A DNA stretch of 64,000 nucleotides from contig JACEVL010000152.1 of assembly GCA_020284085.1 (NCBI GenBank), positions 268,501-332,500 on the forward strand. Reading direction: 5' to 3'. Made by a program: the position numbers and the translations under genes. A model generated the notes under the pieces. The model ran no database searches. It had not been told where the DNA came from and saw nothing but the letters and a program-made list of their open reading frames with translations. This document shows positions 31,597-42,929 of this stretch, piece by piece (positions within the stretch are counted from its first letter, which is position 1; each line of letters opens with the position of its first letter). Source of the DNA: Aporrectodea caliginosa (taxonomy: Eukaryota > Annelida > Clitellata > Crassiclitellata > Lumbricidae).

Positions 31597-34500
31597 TTAA
31601 GATGGCTTGTCCTTTTTCTTCTCTGCTTCAGCTTTAGCTTCATCTTCCTCGTACTTCTTGATCAACGCTTCTAATTCTGCAGCGAGCAGAATGCGTATGC
31701 GTGTCTGATCATTCTCGCGTGTTAGTGTTGCTATTTCCACTGAAAAGGTCAATCAGTAATATACTAATTAGCAGACAGCAGAAAAACAGAATCCAAGCTT
31801 GTGAAATATATGGAAAACTCTGTTGGATCACTCCTACAGGCCACTTGGTCTAGTCAAGCTGCCATACTCCAAACATTGGTAGAAATCAGTATTTCAAACA
31901 TGTCCATTTAAGGTAAAGCATGACAATGTGAAATTTTTTACAATCCCAAGAAATGTTCTTCAAAGGTGCAGTTTTTGGACAAAATAAGTAAAAATACATT
32001 TAACAAAGCTTTTCAACACATTTTCACCATTACTCAGATAAACTGCGTGTAACAAGTGCTTTAAATAAACAAGTCTATGAAGTTTTAATTATTAAAATAT
32101 AGACCACTAGCCCCAAATCTTAGCTTAATTCTAATGGATCACTTAATTTGCATAAAATGAAACTATTTCGAGAAATAAGATGAAAATCTGGTGTAATTTG
32201 AATCTAAATGTTGGATATTAGATACCTTTGTCGGCAGTCAGTTTGTTGGTGTCCAGTGTTTTACTCAGCACTTTTATGCTGAGTTCCAGGGCTTGTTTCA
32301 GGGTCGTTTCACCTTCTTTGTACTCTTGCTTCAACATGGAAACTGCAGCCTAACACAAAAGTAAAATAGTAATGATAATATCTTCATTTATTATTTCAAC
32401 CTCGCCCATCATGCCCCACTGCTCATTTTACCAGTGTCATCTGATCTTCTGCTCTTCGTAGGAGAGTGTTACCATTACCCTAAACCCCCTGTCTTGTCTT
32501 TGGTGAATATCCATTACAATATTCTCTGAAGACAAAATAAAGTGCTTATGATTTAACCTTGCAATTTCGTAACCAATACATGCACAAATATTGCACAGCA
32601 CACTTGTGAGATTTTTAAAAGGCACTAAACAAATATTCAGATACATACAACCTACAAGCACTAGCATATCTGAAAACTTGTAAAAGATTTTTCCATTTCA
32701 ATATATTCACTAAAGACACACAAGTAAAATTCTTATGATTTAACCCCTTTACCGGCTACCCCGAGAGGCACTCGGGCTGCGTTATCTTTCATTATTCGGC
32801 TAGCCCGAGTGGGCCGCGGGCTGTACTTTGCAAGCGGACAGCTAATCGTGTGTATGTGTGTGTGGGTATGTGTGTGTATGTATGATTGTATGTATGTATG
32901 TATATATGTACGTATGTACGTATGTATGTATCTATGTATGTATGTATGTATCTATGTATGTATGTACATATGTACGTATGTATGTATGTATGTATCTATG
33001 TATGTATGTATGTATGTATGTATCTATGTATGTATGTATGTATCTATGTATGTATGTATGTATGTATGTATGTATGTATGTATGTATGTATGTATGTACA
33101 TATGTATGTATGTATGTATATATGTATATATATATGTACGTATGTATGTATGTATGTATCTATGTACATATGTATGTATGTATGTCTGTAGAAAACATGA
33201 TCTTCCGGTGCTGTCCACATACTTTTTCACAGATCTGTATAATAATTGGCCGCCATGGTGACAGATTTAAAATTTTTAATGGACGGTAAAGGGGTTAAAG
33301 CTTGCAATTTCCAATTTCCATGCACATGTATTGCATACAATTAATTCTAAATCTAGAGTAAAATCAAGACAACTAACTCTCAGTAGGATGCGCAAAATAT
33401 AATTTTCAACCACCTATAACGGGTTACCTACCGAGCTATTGTTTCCAATGCATGTGGCCTTCCATCCTCCATAGTTGCCACTTGGATCACTCTGATACAG
33501 TTGATAGTTGTAGTGCTTATCCCAACCCATGTACAAAATCGAAACGCCGAATGGACGCTTTCCTAAAGAGAACAGCATTTGCAACATTTGCAACATTTGC
33601 AGTGGAGCAATTTTAGAATTTGAAACAGAGTATTTTGCTACATATCCTGTCTGTGTTTTCCAGTTCTCTTTGCAAGAAATAACAAATACTCAAGTCTCCC
33701 ATAGCATTACTGTAACATTTCCGTCTCTTAGAGAATTATACAACTAGGAAACAAGCCCCAAAGGTCTCAACCCTGGACCGGCACATTGCAGGGATTGACT
33801 CTTATTTCTGAGCCGATACCAATATTAAATACTATGAGCATGCTTACCCAAGCTTGTTTTAAATAATACACTTACAAGCTACATATGCACTACTTAACAT
33901 ACAAATGTATTTCATCATAAGACACTACCCAATAATCAGCTAATGTTCACCCTTAACTACTAAATGGCTTTACTTCAGTGATCAGATAACCAGTGTTTAT
34001 AATGTGATAAAGGATAGTTTTTGTTGTATGAATGATATTTTTAAAAGCAGAATGACTATCTGCAAAGCAGTACTTAAACAGTTAATAAACGTGAATAGGA
34101 CATGCTTATACGTGACCATAAAATAAAAATGCTAGAAATTTTATTTTGATTTTCTGCCACTCCTTGTCAGTTAGTTACCTCCAAACTGAGTGTATGCCTG
34201 CTTTATGTCACACAGAGTTGCCACAAGCTGCTCGCATGGAACAGGTTCCTGGTATTGTAACATATGGCGCTGTGAGAAGAGACGCAGCTGATTGGTCAGA
34301 ACATTTGCATCTGATGTAATACCCGCAACACTACACGCCATATCACTGGAAAAAAAAAACTAAAATTATCTTAATCATGCCAGAAAACCACCATCAATAC
34401 AATCTTGCACAAGTGTGTCCTTTTTGTGGCCACAAACTGTAGCAGACACCATCACCTTTGTACCATATGAACAGTCTGCATGATAGCTAACACATATTTA

Positions 34501-36192
34501 GAAGTAAGTCTTTTGTACTAAAGTTCTGTGTTGGTTAGCTAGGCATTTAATCTAGCAGTAGTCATCTAGACATGAATATTGATAATCATCTAAATAAATG
34601 ATTTACCATAATATTACAACACCCATTTGCAAACAAATAAATACAGAAAAAGCTTACTCATGCAGTTTATAAATCTTCTCAGAGAATGAAACATCATCCA
34701 GAAGTTTGTTGGTGTTTCTTTTTTCTGCTGCCAAAAGAACTCCGTCGGACGCTAGTATTCCAAGACAGGTACCAGCATGACCAATTGCCTCCATGGCATA
34801 CTCCACCTGGTACAATCGCCCTTCAAACACAAATTTTTATACATAATGCACAATTTATATACAGACTCTACTCAGAAGCAGGCTCTCACAAAAATAACAG
34901 TCTCATTCTGCCTCACTGATGACAATGTTCACATGTACATTCCACTCCATGGAGCCCAGCTATTGGCAATACCAAATGATGGAAATAAATGTTCAACTGC
35001 TCCAATTTTATGACCAGTTCTTTAATCAGTGATCCATATATCACAGTTCATCCTTTGTAACTAAGAAATTACTGAAAATCTAGTCTATACCGTGCAGAGC
35101 ATCTGCATGCTAGTTCAGCAACATTTCCTTTCTAAAAATCCCTTTTTGGTCCTGGTTAGCTCTGCTTCCCTATTGTACTTTGTTTCCTCTACTTCCATTC
35201 CTCCCTGCCACTCTCCCTATTAAATACAACTGAATATCATATAAAGTTCTGTCTAACAGTCGAAATTAATGTTTTGTTTGGCAAAGATCCCCAAATCAAC
35301 ATCTTTGTTCTCATATATTACCTGCATTTCTCTAAATATTCAGCAGGCCAATAGTCTAATTCACTTAATGTGCTGACAAAGTCACTGCCATGCCGCACAA
35401 TCATCCATGTAATGTCAATATTATACACACAAATTGCTTAACCCTTTAACGACGAGCTGCATTTGTTCCCATGCACGCTCGTCATTAAAGGGTTAATTCT
35501 GTGACTATAACTCAAGTCATTCACATATTAAACTCACCTTCCGGCGAAAAGATAGTTGTGCGTGAGTCATATCTTCGAGACTGCAAACATATAACTCATA
35601 GATTTAGTTATTTAGCAGTATAGTCTAAATTAATAAGTAAACTATACCATATACCAAGATAACTGGCCAATACTCACATATAAATATAACTTTTCAGATC
35701 TGCATTCTGCTTTATAAGTATTTACGTAACAATCTCGTAATCCTGGTAGTACCCAACCACACACATACACAGCCTAATAATGCAATGCTATGTAACTATT
35801 GAAGCTACGTTAATACGAGTAATTTAACTGTACCACTCACGTACTTTCACGCTGTTCAAATTAATTGGTTTTTATTTTTAAATGTTTCTACTTTCACCCA
35901 TTGCACCCACCCGCATATTATATGCCGAGGCAAAGAAAAATGAAGTTGCCAACGGCGGCCTCTCAATGGACTGCTCGATTTACATCAAGCAATCCAGAGT
36001 GAACGATAATACGAGTCATATTGTACAGAAGGCTACAATCTGAAAACAAGTTGCTTATTGAATCCGTCATATTACCCTACGCTCTTAAATTTGACCAAAT
36101 AACCAACAACAAATAGGCTACAAAATAGGCTAAAACAATACTAATAATAAATTTTAAAGTTTAATCATTTTAAATAAAAAACTGCTAACCAT
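31597..36192 (-). CDS. PSMA4: Proteasome subunit alpha type-4
   Basis: PSMA4 forms part of the alpha ring of the 20S proteasome core in cytosol and nucleus and gates substrate entry. Coding exons in order: 36192-36190 (only ATG, followed by GTTAGC), 35580-35538, 34820-34658, 34345-34179, 33562-33432, 32349-32226, 31739-31597. Lengths sum to 774 nt, giving 257 residues (human 261). The alpha-subunit N-terminal signature is present ([15 protein letters not shown] then [16 protein letters not shown]). Other near-identical blocks are [71 protein letters not shown] and the Lys/Glu-rich C-terminus [10 protein letters not shown]. All splice sites are GT-AG. Initiator ATG and N-terminal residue lie on separate exons. 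Intron 5 holds a TTAA element with a large microsatellite; intron 2 holds another short copy. Confidence 0.97.
32380..32500 (-). repeat. Decayed tRNA-like SINE fragment
   Basis: Shares CCCACTGCTCATTTTACC, CTGATCTTC and GTGTTACCATT with the better copy at 48165-48335, in the same order but with internal deletions. It lies in a PSMA4 intron. Confidence 0.45.
32744..33294. mobile_element. TTAA-flanked element carrying a large tetranucleotide microsatellite (copy 6)
   Basis: TTAA at 32740-32743 and 33295-33298 bound a 551-bp element with inverted ends CCCCTTTACCG and CGGTAAAGGGG. Non-repeat arms of roughly 100 bp on each side enclose a long TATG-type tract. The ends match the family of very short TTAA elements, but this one is about ten times longer because of the microsatellite. 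It lies in PSMA4 intron 5. Confidence 0.85.
32850..33190. repeat. TATG/GTAT tetranucleotide microsatellite
   Basis: About 340 bp of TATG-type repeats with scattered variant units (TATC, TACG, TACA). The long [12 protein letters not shown] reading frames here in several frames are an artefact of the repeat. Confidence 0.97.
35442..35492. mobile_element. Short TTAA-flanked MITE (copy 7)
   Basis: A 51-bp unit between TTAA at 35438-35441 and 35493-35496. Ends CCCTTTAACGACGAG and CTCGTCATTAAAGGG are a near-perfect 15-bp inverted repeat. It is the cleanest copy of the family, in PSMA4 intron 2. Confidence 0.85.
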
Positions 36193-36869
36193 GATGCAGC
36201 TTTTTGCGATAGTAACGATTCTGGCTGTACAGAGTAAGGAATGAAGAAGTTAAGGTGAGTGTCGACCAGAGCGACCACTCTCCATTCTCAGAAATACAAA
36301 GCTCTTGCCAGAAAATTCCCAAGATTGGCCAAAAAGTGTACCAATAAATCTCAAGTTACTGAAAAGGAAAAAGTTATGATGAAATATAAAATGCGTTTTA
36401 GCAATCACAATTATTTAAAAAAATCCTAGCTAAGAGCTGGCAAAGAAAAAACGGAGCATAACATTGAATTAATTAATATTTTTTATTGTATTCAAACATT
36501 TATAATAATAAACGTCTTTCAGACAAACCCACTAAGCGAGTTTTCTTCTAATCTGATACTCTGCCACTGTAGAAAAGTACGGTAAAAACTAGTCTGTAGA
36601 GCTTAGACAAAATTCCAAGATTGCTGTGTAAAATCCTCTGATCCCAAGTCGGACCCCAGAATCCCCAGATCTTGGGAAGCTCCCAATGAGTGGTCACACT
36701 GGTGTCAAAGCGTCAGAGTAGGTATGTAAATAATTTTCATAAATGGAGCCAGAAACATTGACTGATCGGCTAAAATTACAGGAATCAGGGCCTTTTGATC
36801 TACCAGTTGTTACAAATTTTATCTTGGGACAGTGTTTCAGCTGAATGCGTCAAAACGGTCAAATAATAA

Positions 36870-37115
36870 TAATAATAGGCCTAATATTTTTTATTTCATG
36901 AAGCGCTTGACAAAATTCACAAGAACACAAATTACAGAAGACACAAATCAACAAAGCTGCAACCATGCAAGGCGCAAGCTGATTGTACTTTTGCTGCCAC
37001 CTAGGGAATGAACGCATCAGGTAAACCCAGGGGTTTATGGGAATCTAACCGGGTCCGTGAAAACTTCAGGCAAGAGTGCTATCCATTATAGTATCCCCTC
37101 CTCGAAATAAATATT
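36870..37115 (-). repeat. tRNA-like SINE copy
   Basis: On the minus strand the head reads GGATACTATAATGGATAGCA (box A-like), and about 40 bp on GGTTAGATTCCC (box B-like). The body TTCATTCCCTAGGTGGCA...GCGCCTTGCATGG is shared with 48165-48335. The AATAATAATA stretch at 36866-36876 is probably the tail. Confidence 0.55.
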
Positions 37116-37482
37116 CTTAGTTCAAACTAACTGCAAAGAAATCTAACACTGCCTGTATTATTTTATAAAAACGGATGAATTATCCGTACAAACGTTACTA
37201 AGACGTGCTTGCGATACTTTTAGCACTCTCTGAAACGAGACTTTATATATTATACGGGCGAAGCAATCACTCCACGCACATAGTATTTTGATCTCGCATG
37301 GGGTCTCGGAGATTAAGCTTCATGATTTGGCCCGGACCACCACTGTTTACTGCATAGACCTACTATATATGGTATACTGTTCCCAATACAAGTATGATGA
37401 GGCTTCCGCTTCGCCAGCAATCACGAATTTGCTTCTCTAAGTGCTTTGGTCCGTAACCTGGTACGCTCTGGCTTCCTACCCA

Positions 37483-37620
37483 AGGGGCCGTCCATAAATG
37501 ACGTCACGCATTTTTGGGCCGATTTTTAACCCCCACCTCCCCCTCGTCACAAAAAGTAACACCCCTGAAAAATGACGTCACAAAGCTCTGATCCCTAAAA
37601 CAAAATTTCCATTTCATAAT
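37483..37620. repeat. End of a TIR-type element (GGGGCCGTCCATAAATGACG)
   Basis: The unit AAGGGGCCGTCCATAAATGA, a CCCCCACCTCCCCC block and a second TGACGTCAC downstream resemble in plan the termini of the element at 41951-42825 (AAGGGGTCATTGCATAATTA). TGACGTCA CRE-like palindromes occur at 37499 and about 37573. The opposite end was not found, so this is probably a truncated copy. Confidence 0.4.
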
Positions 37621-38559
37621 AAAACATTTTTCAAATCACATTTGTTGTATTAAAGCAGAAAGTCAGTGTCACCAACTCTTATTCTTTCTTAGTTGTGACC
37701 TACCTCAAGAACTTTCCTTATCTCTACATATAAATTGCTCAACGTTTTCTAACTGTTTAAGAATTAAATTGACACAGTTCTTTGAATGTTTCTCCTTTCT
37801 TCAAACACAGTTATTTCAAACATCTACTTCAATATCAAAGTTCTTATCAATACAACTCAACTGTAACTTCTAACATACAGGCTACAGCTCTCTACTGCAT
37901 TAAAACAACACTGTATTGTTCAAGTTCACTGTCATCAGCAGTTTCTAAGTTTGGCGCGCTAACTGCACGTGTAACAGGAATCTACCGTCAGCCAATGTTT
38001 AGGCTACTTTAGGCCAAGCGCCCACGAGCCGACAGCGCAACTAAGGCCCAAAACTAAAACCGCTTAACAATCGATACACATTATATATATATCAACCTAA
38101 GGAACACCTGTGCTTATTATATATGCAAAATATTTGTTCACAGTCAGATATTAAAAAGGAGTCGTTGGAAAGCTGATATTAGCATAAAATTAACTTGAAT
38201 ATTCATCGTCTAACCAATTACTATAGATGTTCAGAATATTTTGTAGTAGAACAATTAAGCAAAATGGAAAGAGTAGAATTACCACAATAACATATTCATT
38301 CCACGGATTGTAAAGCTCTGGTAGAATCATTAGAATTTAAATGTTTAATGTCGCAAAACTTCGCTCCTAGGTAAACGAGACCTCACGCCGGTGACACCTG
38401 GCGAGTGTTTAGGAAACTTTTTAAACTTTATTCTATAAGACACCTTTCTTTTAGCTGACCTGCGCTGGTTATATACGCCTTGAGAGTAAAATTCTATCGG
38501 AGACTAATCTCTTTGGTCGTGAAGAATCAAGTTACTTCGTCGCTGAATTTTAATCAGTC

Positions 38560-38800
38560 GTGCACACAGAAGTTTCGCTCGTCGATGGAGTCTTCTACGA
38601 CGTCCACCTTCCTGGCACCGACTTTCCGCTCGTCGCTGAGTCTCGCCATGTTGCTGGAGATTCGTCCTACGTCGCTCGCCTGTGAATCTCCTGCCGAACC
38701 TCGCTCGCTGAACATTGTTCGTCGCTGGAACCTGCTGCGTCGTTCACACTCTGGAATACCGCTCGCGATGGAGCACGTTGGTTGGAGCTTCCTTCGCTAA
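38560..38800. repeat. CGCTCGTCG-rich segment next to the satellite
   Basis: Imperfect repetition of CGCTCGTCG(CTG) motifs in a GC-rich segment directly left of the satellite array. The plus-strand frame here is open but low-complexity; I do not call it a gene. Confidence 0.45.
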
Positions 38801-38810
38801 AATTTTGTAT

Positions 38811-39196
38811 GCCGAGGTCGAGAAAACTGAAGGCGCTTGGAATGCCGAGGTCGAGAAAACTGAAGGCGAAAACTTGGAATGCCGAGGTCGAGAAAACTGA
38901 TGGCGCTTGTATGAATGCCGAGGTCGAGAAAACCAAAAACTGAAGGCGCTTTGAATGGTCCAGATGTTATTGAAGGTCGCTTTGAATGCATGGATGCCGA
39001 GGTCGAGAAAAATACCTGAAGGCGCTTTAGAATGCCGAGGTCGAGAAAACTATATAAGGCGCTTGGAATGCCGAGGTCGAGAAAACTGAAGGCGCAGGAA
39101 TGCCGAGGTCGAGAAAACTGAACAAGTAATGCCGAGGTCGAGAAAACTGAAGCGCTTTGGAATGCTCAGGTCGAGAAAACTGAAGGCGCTTTGAAT
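38811..39196 (+). repeat. Tandem satellite: fixed GCCGAGGTCGAGAAAA core, variable linker
   Basis: Ten copies of the core start at 38811, 38844, 38881, 38917, 38996, 39034, 39070, 39102, 39131 and 39164; the last has GCTCAGG. The core is nearly invariant while linkers (mostly CTGAAGGCGCTTGGAAT variants) give periods from 29 to 38, with one gap of 79. Another AGGTCGAGAAACT lies in the loop of the hairpin at 39.6 kb. Confidence 0.93.
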
Positions 39197-39582
39197 ATAA
39201 CAGTTTACTTAAGAAGATCACACACAAAGTTTACAACGGTGTTCGCTAAAAAACTCGAAAGAGTCTCGTTCTTCTGCCAGCCAGCAACCCTTTATGTTAC
39301 TTAGGTTCCCATGTAGACCTACAATGCAGAATGTTCAGCGTGTTCAGTTCACTGTTACGGAGGTTCACAGCCTCCATTCCGTACAGCAAGAATGGTTTGC
39401 AGTGTGCAAAACAAGAAGCAGTTAATACTTTGCAACATTTGCTATACAGAAAGACTTTTAGAACTAGACACTCATTTCATGCAAACAAACTTTAAATGAT
39501 TTGGCAGAAACAAGAACACAGACCAAATAAATATTCGAGTTTTTCTACAGCAGTTAATTTCGAGAAAACACTATTTACACTA

Positions 39583-39654
39583 ATTGGCCCTTCTTTTCGT
39601 CTTGCAGGTCGAGAAACTAAGGTTGATACATGCAGGACGAAAAGAAGGGCCAAT
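39583..39654. repeat. Perfect 19-bp inverted repeat (hairpin) with satellite-like loop
   Basis: Left arm 39583-39601 (ATTGGCCCTTCTTTTCGTC) is perfectly complementary to right arm 39636-39654. The 34-bp loop contains CAGGTCGAGAAACT, nearly identical to the core of the nearby satellite, and weak pairing (TGCA) continues into the loop. Confidence 0.9.
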
Positions 39655-39689
39655 CCTCATTACCCGAGATTTATTTACATTTAATTTCA

Positions 39690-40690
39690 TGTCAATACTC
39701 TAGTTCTTCAACACAAATAGGGCTTGTGGGTCACAGAGTGATGCCGACAATAAAATAAAGGTCATCAGCATACATAATGCATAGGGATAGACGAAAATCT
39801 TGGACGGTCAAAAAGTGAACGAATCACGGCATACTTTATAAAAAATTGCCAAATTCACGGCGAATTCAAGGCACCAATTATTCATAAGTCATATTGTGTT
39901 CATAAAACGTTGATTTCAATTATTTGTTTACGACAGCACAGACACTGTGACTTAGTCAGTACGTAAAAATAACAATGTCACGGCTCCTAGATTAGTCAGA
40001 ATACGACGGATTAATTTACTTTTGGCGCCATCTGGCAGTTGAATAAATATGCCTACTTTTTTGCCAATGTATAGTTCATGACCCAAGGCGGCCGTTTTCG
40101 GTCAAATTTGTCATGTTCAGTAGAAAAAACTTATGAATTTCGACACAAAAAAGTCCAGCACATGTGAAAATCACGGCAAACGCCAAAATTCACACTTTCC
40201 ATGAATTCGTGATTTTTGTCTATCCCTAATATTAATGCACCCCCAGAATAATGATCAAAGTGCTTGATCAAAAATCCTAACCCCACAAACTTAGAATGAT
40301 CATATCAGGCAACATGTTATCCCATCTGACATAGGCTGCACACATACTATACCAACATTACGAGCCTGCACAAAAACTCATGAAGGATTGATCTATCCAT
40401 TAACTTGCTGAATAATGCAGTGATTGACTCTATCAAAAGCTTTGGACATGTCAAAAGCACACAGGTTTACATTAGATTATATTAATAAACGTAATCAACT
40501 ACTGATCTGACAGCAAGCAACGCATAAGAACACCCAGAGCCATGTTTGAAACCAAACTGCAGGTCTGATGCTGAATAACTGATGAGACACGTGATCAGTT
40601 ATTTTCGACACGTTGTAATGGTGAACGTTTGAAACACGAGATGGATTGTACATGTTGTTTCTTGACGAGCTACAGGAAGACTATAATGAA
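39690..40690 (-). mobile_element. Decayed LINE reverse-transcriptase fragment, interrupted by a DNA element
   Basis: On the minus strand, with stops and shifts: LQFGFKHGSGCSYALLAVRS (about 40580-40520), AFDMSKAFDRVNH (about 40465-40425), HYSGGALI (about 40255-40235), and then, across the insertion at 39782-40228, MHYVYADDL (about 39780-39750). These are ordered RT blocks; YADD is the catalytic motif. The clade is probably CR1/Rex1/L2-like. Dead copy. Confidence 0.75.
39782..40228. mobile_element. DNA transposon with TAGGGATAGAC ends inserted in a LINE
   Basis: Ends TAGGGATAGACGAAAATC and (reverse complement) TAGGGATAGACAAAAATC match at 17 of 18 positions over 447 bp. The flanking LINE frame (HYSGGALI / MHYVYADDL) is interrupted exactly here. 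TAATGCA occurs close to both ends but is offset by a few bases, so the target duplication is imperfect. No ORF; TAGGG ends are compatible with hAT. Confidence 0.7.
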
Positions 40691-40699
40691 TTTAACTTT

Positions 40700-41945
40700 A
40701 TTTCATTCTTCATGCCAATCGCCGATTCTCCATGACGCCGATAACATTCTCTTCGATACGAGCAATCTTTGAACCACTCGACGATTCAAAATAGACTTTT
40801 GGTAGACGATGAGTGATGCGAGCACGCAGTTTATTCCTCTTTCTTCGCAAGCGACAAGAGATTATCATCGCGGATCATCTGTAACAAGGCATCAGATAAG
40901 TTGATTCAAATAATATACATCTTAGATAAAAAATACTGCTCATATGCAATTAGGAATTGATTGTCTTTGTTGCTTTTGAACTACTGGATTTCACTTTAAT
41001 ATAATTAACAAAACTACAAAATGTCTGGTGTCTATGTGAACATGACTCTACTTTGTGTAATGAGGTTACTTTCTTCAGACACATACGACGAGGCAAAATA
41101 ACTATCGAAAGATGGGCATTACAGTAGATACATTGCCATGCTTACTCATCTGGTTGAACAATAGTTCTAAGGGATAGGATGAGCATGCTCTGCCTCTAAC
41201 TGATCTAAGCCTGGGGCTTTAACACATTTCATTTTACAGCTGCACTAGTCAGCCACCTCTACAGATACTGTGGTCGTAACTTATGGTATCTTGGCAAAGA
41301 AATGGCACCACTTGGTTTCTTTCGGAAAACGTTTCCACAGAAACTAAACGTCTCAAAGAGGGATTTGCACTAGCATGATCAACCTTCAACTCAACCTTGA
41401 CGAGGCAAGAAGATCAAAAACAATTTTTTTCCAAATTATAGAAGACCATCGGAAACAATTTCCAAAATCAAGCAAAAAACACTTTTTCCTGAATGTAATG
41501 AATAGTGTTATTTAGTAAATACAGTAAAGAACTTGGGTACATACATACTTTCTACCAATTTTCATTTTAATTAATTAATAACATATTGGGATTTAAAATA
41601 ATTATAGACAATAGCTTCTTAAGCAATGCTACATTGTTTTTTAAGACTGCATTATTAAATTTTCCAGTAAAATTGTTTGTTCACTAAAATTCAATTTTTG
41701 GATAAAACGAGTTAAAGTTAAATAATTTCAAGGTCGATGAGGCAGTACTAAATATTATCCAATTTCATTAAAATTTTTCCCCCGTTATTTTATTACCAAA
41801 ATGAACAGAAAAAAGCAACAGCACAAAAAATATAAGATTTTTTAATCACCCTAATATATATTATATATATATTATATATAATATGTATGTATGTGACCTT
41901 GGTCAAGAAAAGGACCACTTGTCGGAAATGGACTTATTAACAGTA
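40700..41945. other. Gene-poor stretch
   Basis: No confident gene. A minus-strand segment at about 40690-40880 has an acceptor-like CTTGTTACAG followed by an open frame reading MIRDDNLLSLAKKEE and a stop; it could be a terminal exon of the minus-strand gene at 44.0-45.4 kb, but the phase does not fit. TATATA-rich sequence lies at 41855-41885. Confidence 0.35.
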
Positions 41946-41950
41946 TCCAT

Positions 41951-42825
41951 AAGGGGTCATTGCATAATTACAAAACGCTCCAGGGCGGGTTTGAAAACAT
42001 TACGAAACGTTAGGTGGTTGAGTGTGTGGAGCCGAACGTTGCGTAACACTTTTACCAACAGTTAAGTTAGATTGATTTTAAACTATTTTAAAATTAACAT
42101 CGAATGATACCTCAGACACGAAGTGATCGAAGTTCAAACTTCGTGCCATTGATTTAAAAGTTAACTAAAAACACGCAATAGTATAAATCAACACTAAGCA
42201 GACACCAGGAAAAGTTCATATCAACATATCTTGCGTAAACTGGAAAGCGCTGTTCTAATTGTTTAGATCTTTCATAGTTTTACCGTCGGAACAACGTGGT
42301 AATTCTCCTTGGATTCATGACCTCGAAGAACCACTTTAAAGCATTTTACTTCGTGGTCACGAATTTCAAACATTTAAATTGATGCCCAACAAAAACTGAG
42401 CGATATTTGTATTAATAATTATCGAAGTGCTAAGACTAAGCAAATAATTAGTTCATCTTAATTTTGATTACTTATTATTAAGCAATTTAGTCCACGACAC
42501 TTTTCAGCAGCATGTAAAACAGGTTACTCTTAACGTAAACTTTAAAAAACAAACTTGCGTTTCAAACATGAATATCATTTACATAAATAAAACGTTCTGT
42601 ATATTTTAGGTCTACTGTCAAATTCTAATTCACATACTATATTAAAGTTGCAGTAAAATATGAATTATTTGCCTATTCGCATAGTAAATCTAAAATGACT
42701 TTTTGTAACAATAAATATGTAACACTGGGTTGGTGGGTCTAGGAAAATGTTACAGAGCGTTATAGGGTGTGTCGGTGAGTCAAAAACTGTCATTTTTGGC
42801 ATTGCGTAATTATGCAATGACCCTT
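41951..42825. mobile_element. 875-bp element with GGGTCATTGCATAATTAC terminal inverted repeats
   Basis: Left end AAGGGGTCATTGCATAATTA and right end (reverse complement) AAGGGTCATTGCATAATTAC match apart from one G. Sub-terminal blocks include CATTACGAAACGTTAGG. No ORF. The superfamily is unassigned, as no clear target duplication was seen. Confidence 0.65.
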
Positions 42826-42929
42826 AAGCTTATACCACCAGAAAATCAGGCCAAAATGTTAGAACGTTTGGTCCAATATTTATGCACATTTTAAAGAAAA
42901 TATAAAGTACTTTTTTATGTACTTCTAAG

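Noticed and set aside
32809..33289. Long ORFs encoding [12 protein letters not shown] proteins in several frames
   Set aside because: They are translations of the TATG microsatellite inside a TTAA element; a 4-bp repeat without stops is open in several frames.
38811..39196. CRISPR-like array
   Set aside because: A fixed core with variable linkers superficially resembles repeats and spacers, but linkers are related variants of one sequence, lengths vary, and this is an intron-bearing animal genome.
38667..39227. Minus-strand ORFs with repeated FSFLDLGIP
   Set aside because: Produced by the tandem satellite read in reverse; no splice signals or family similarity.
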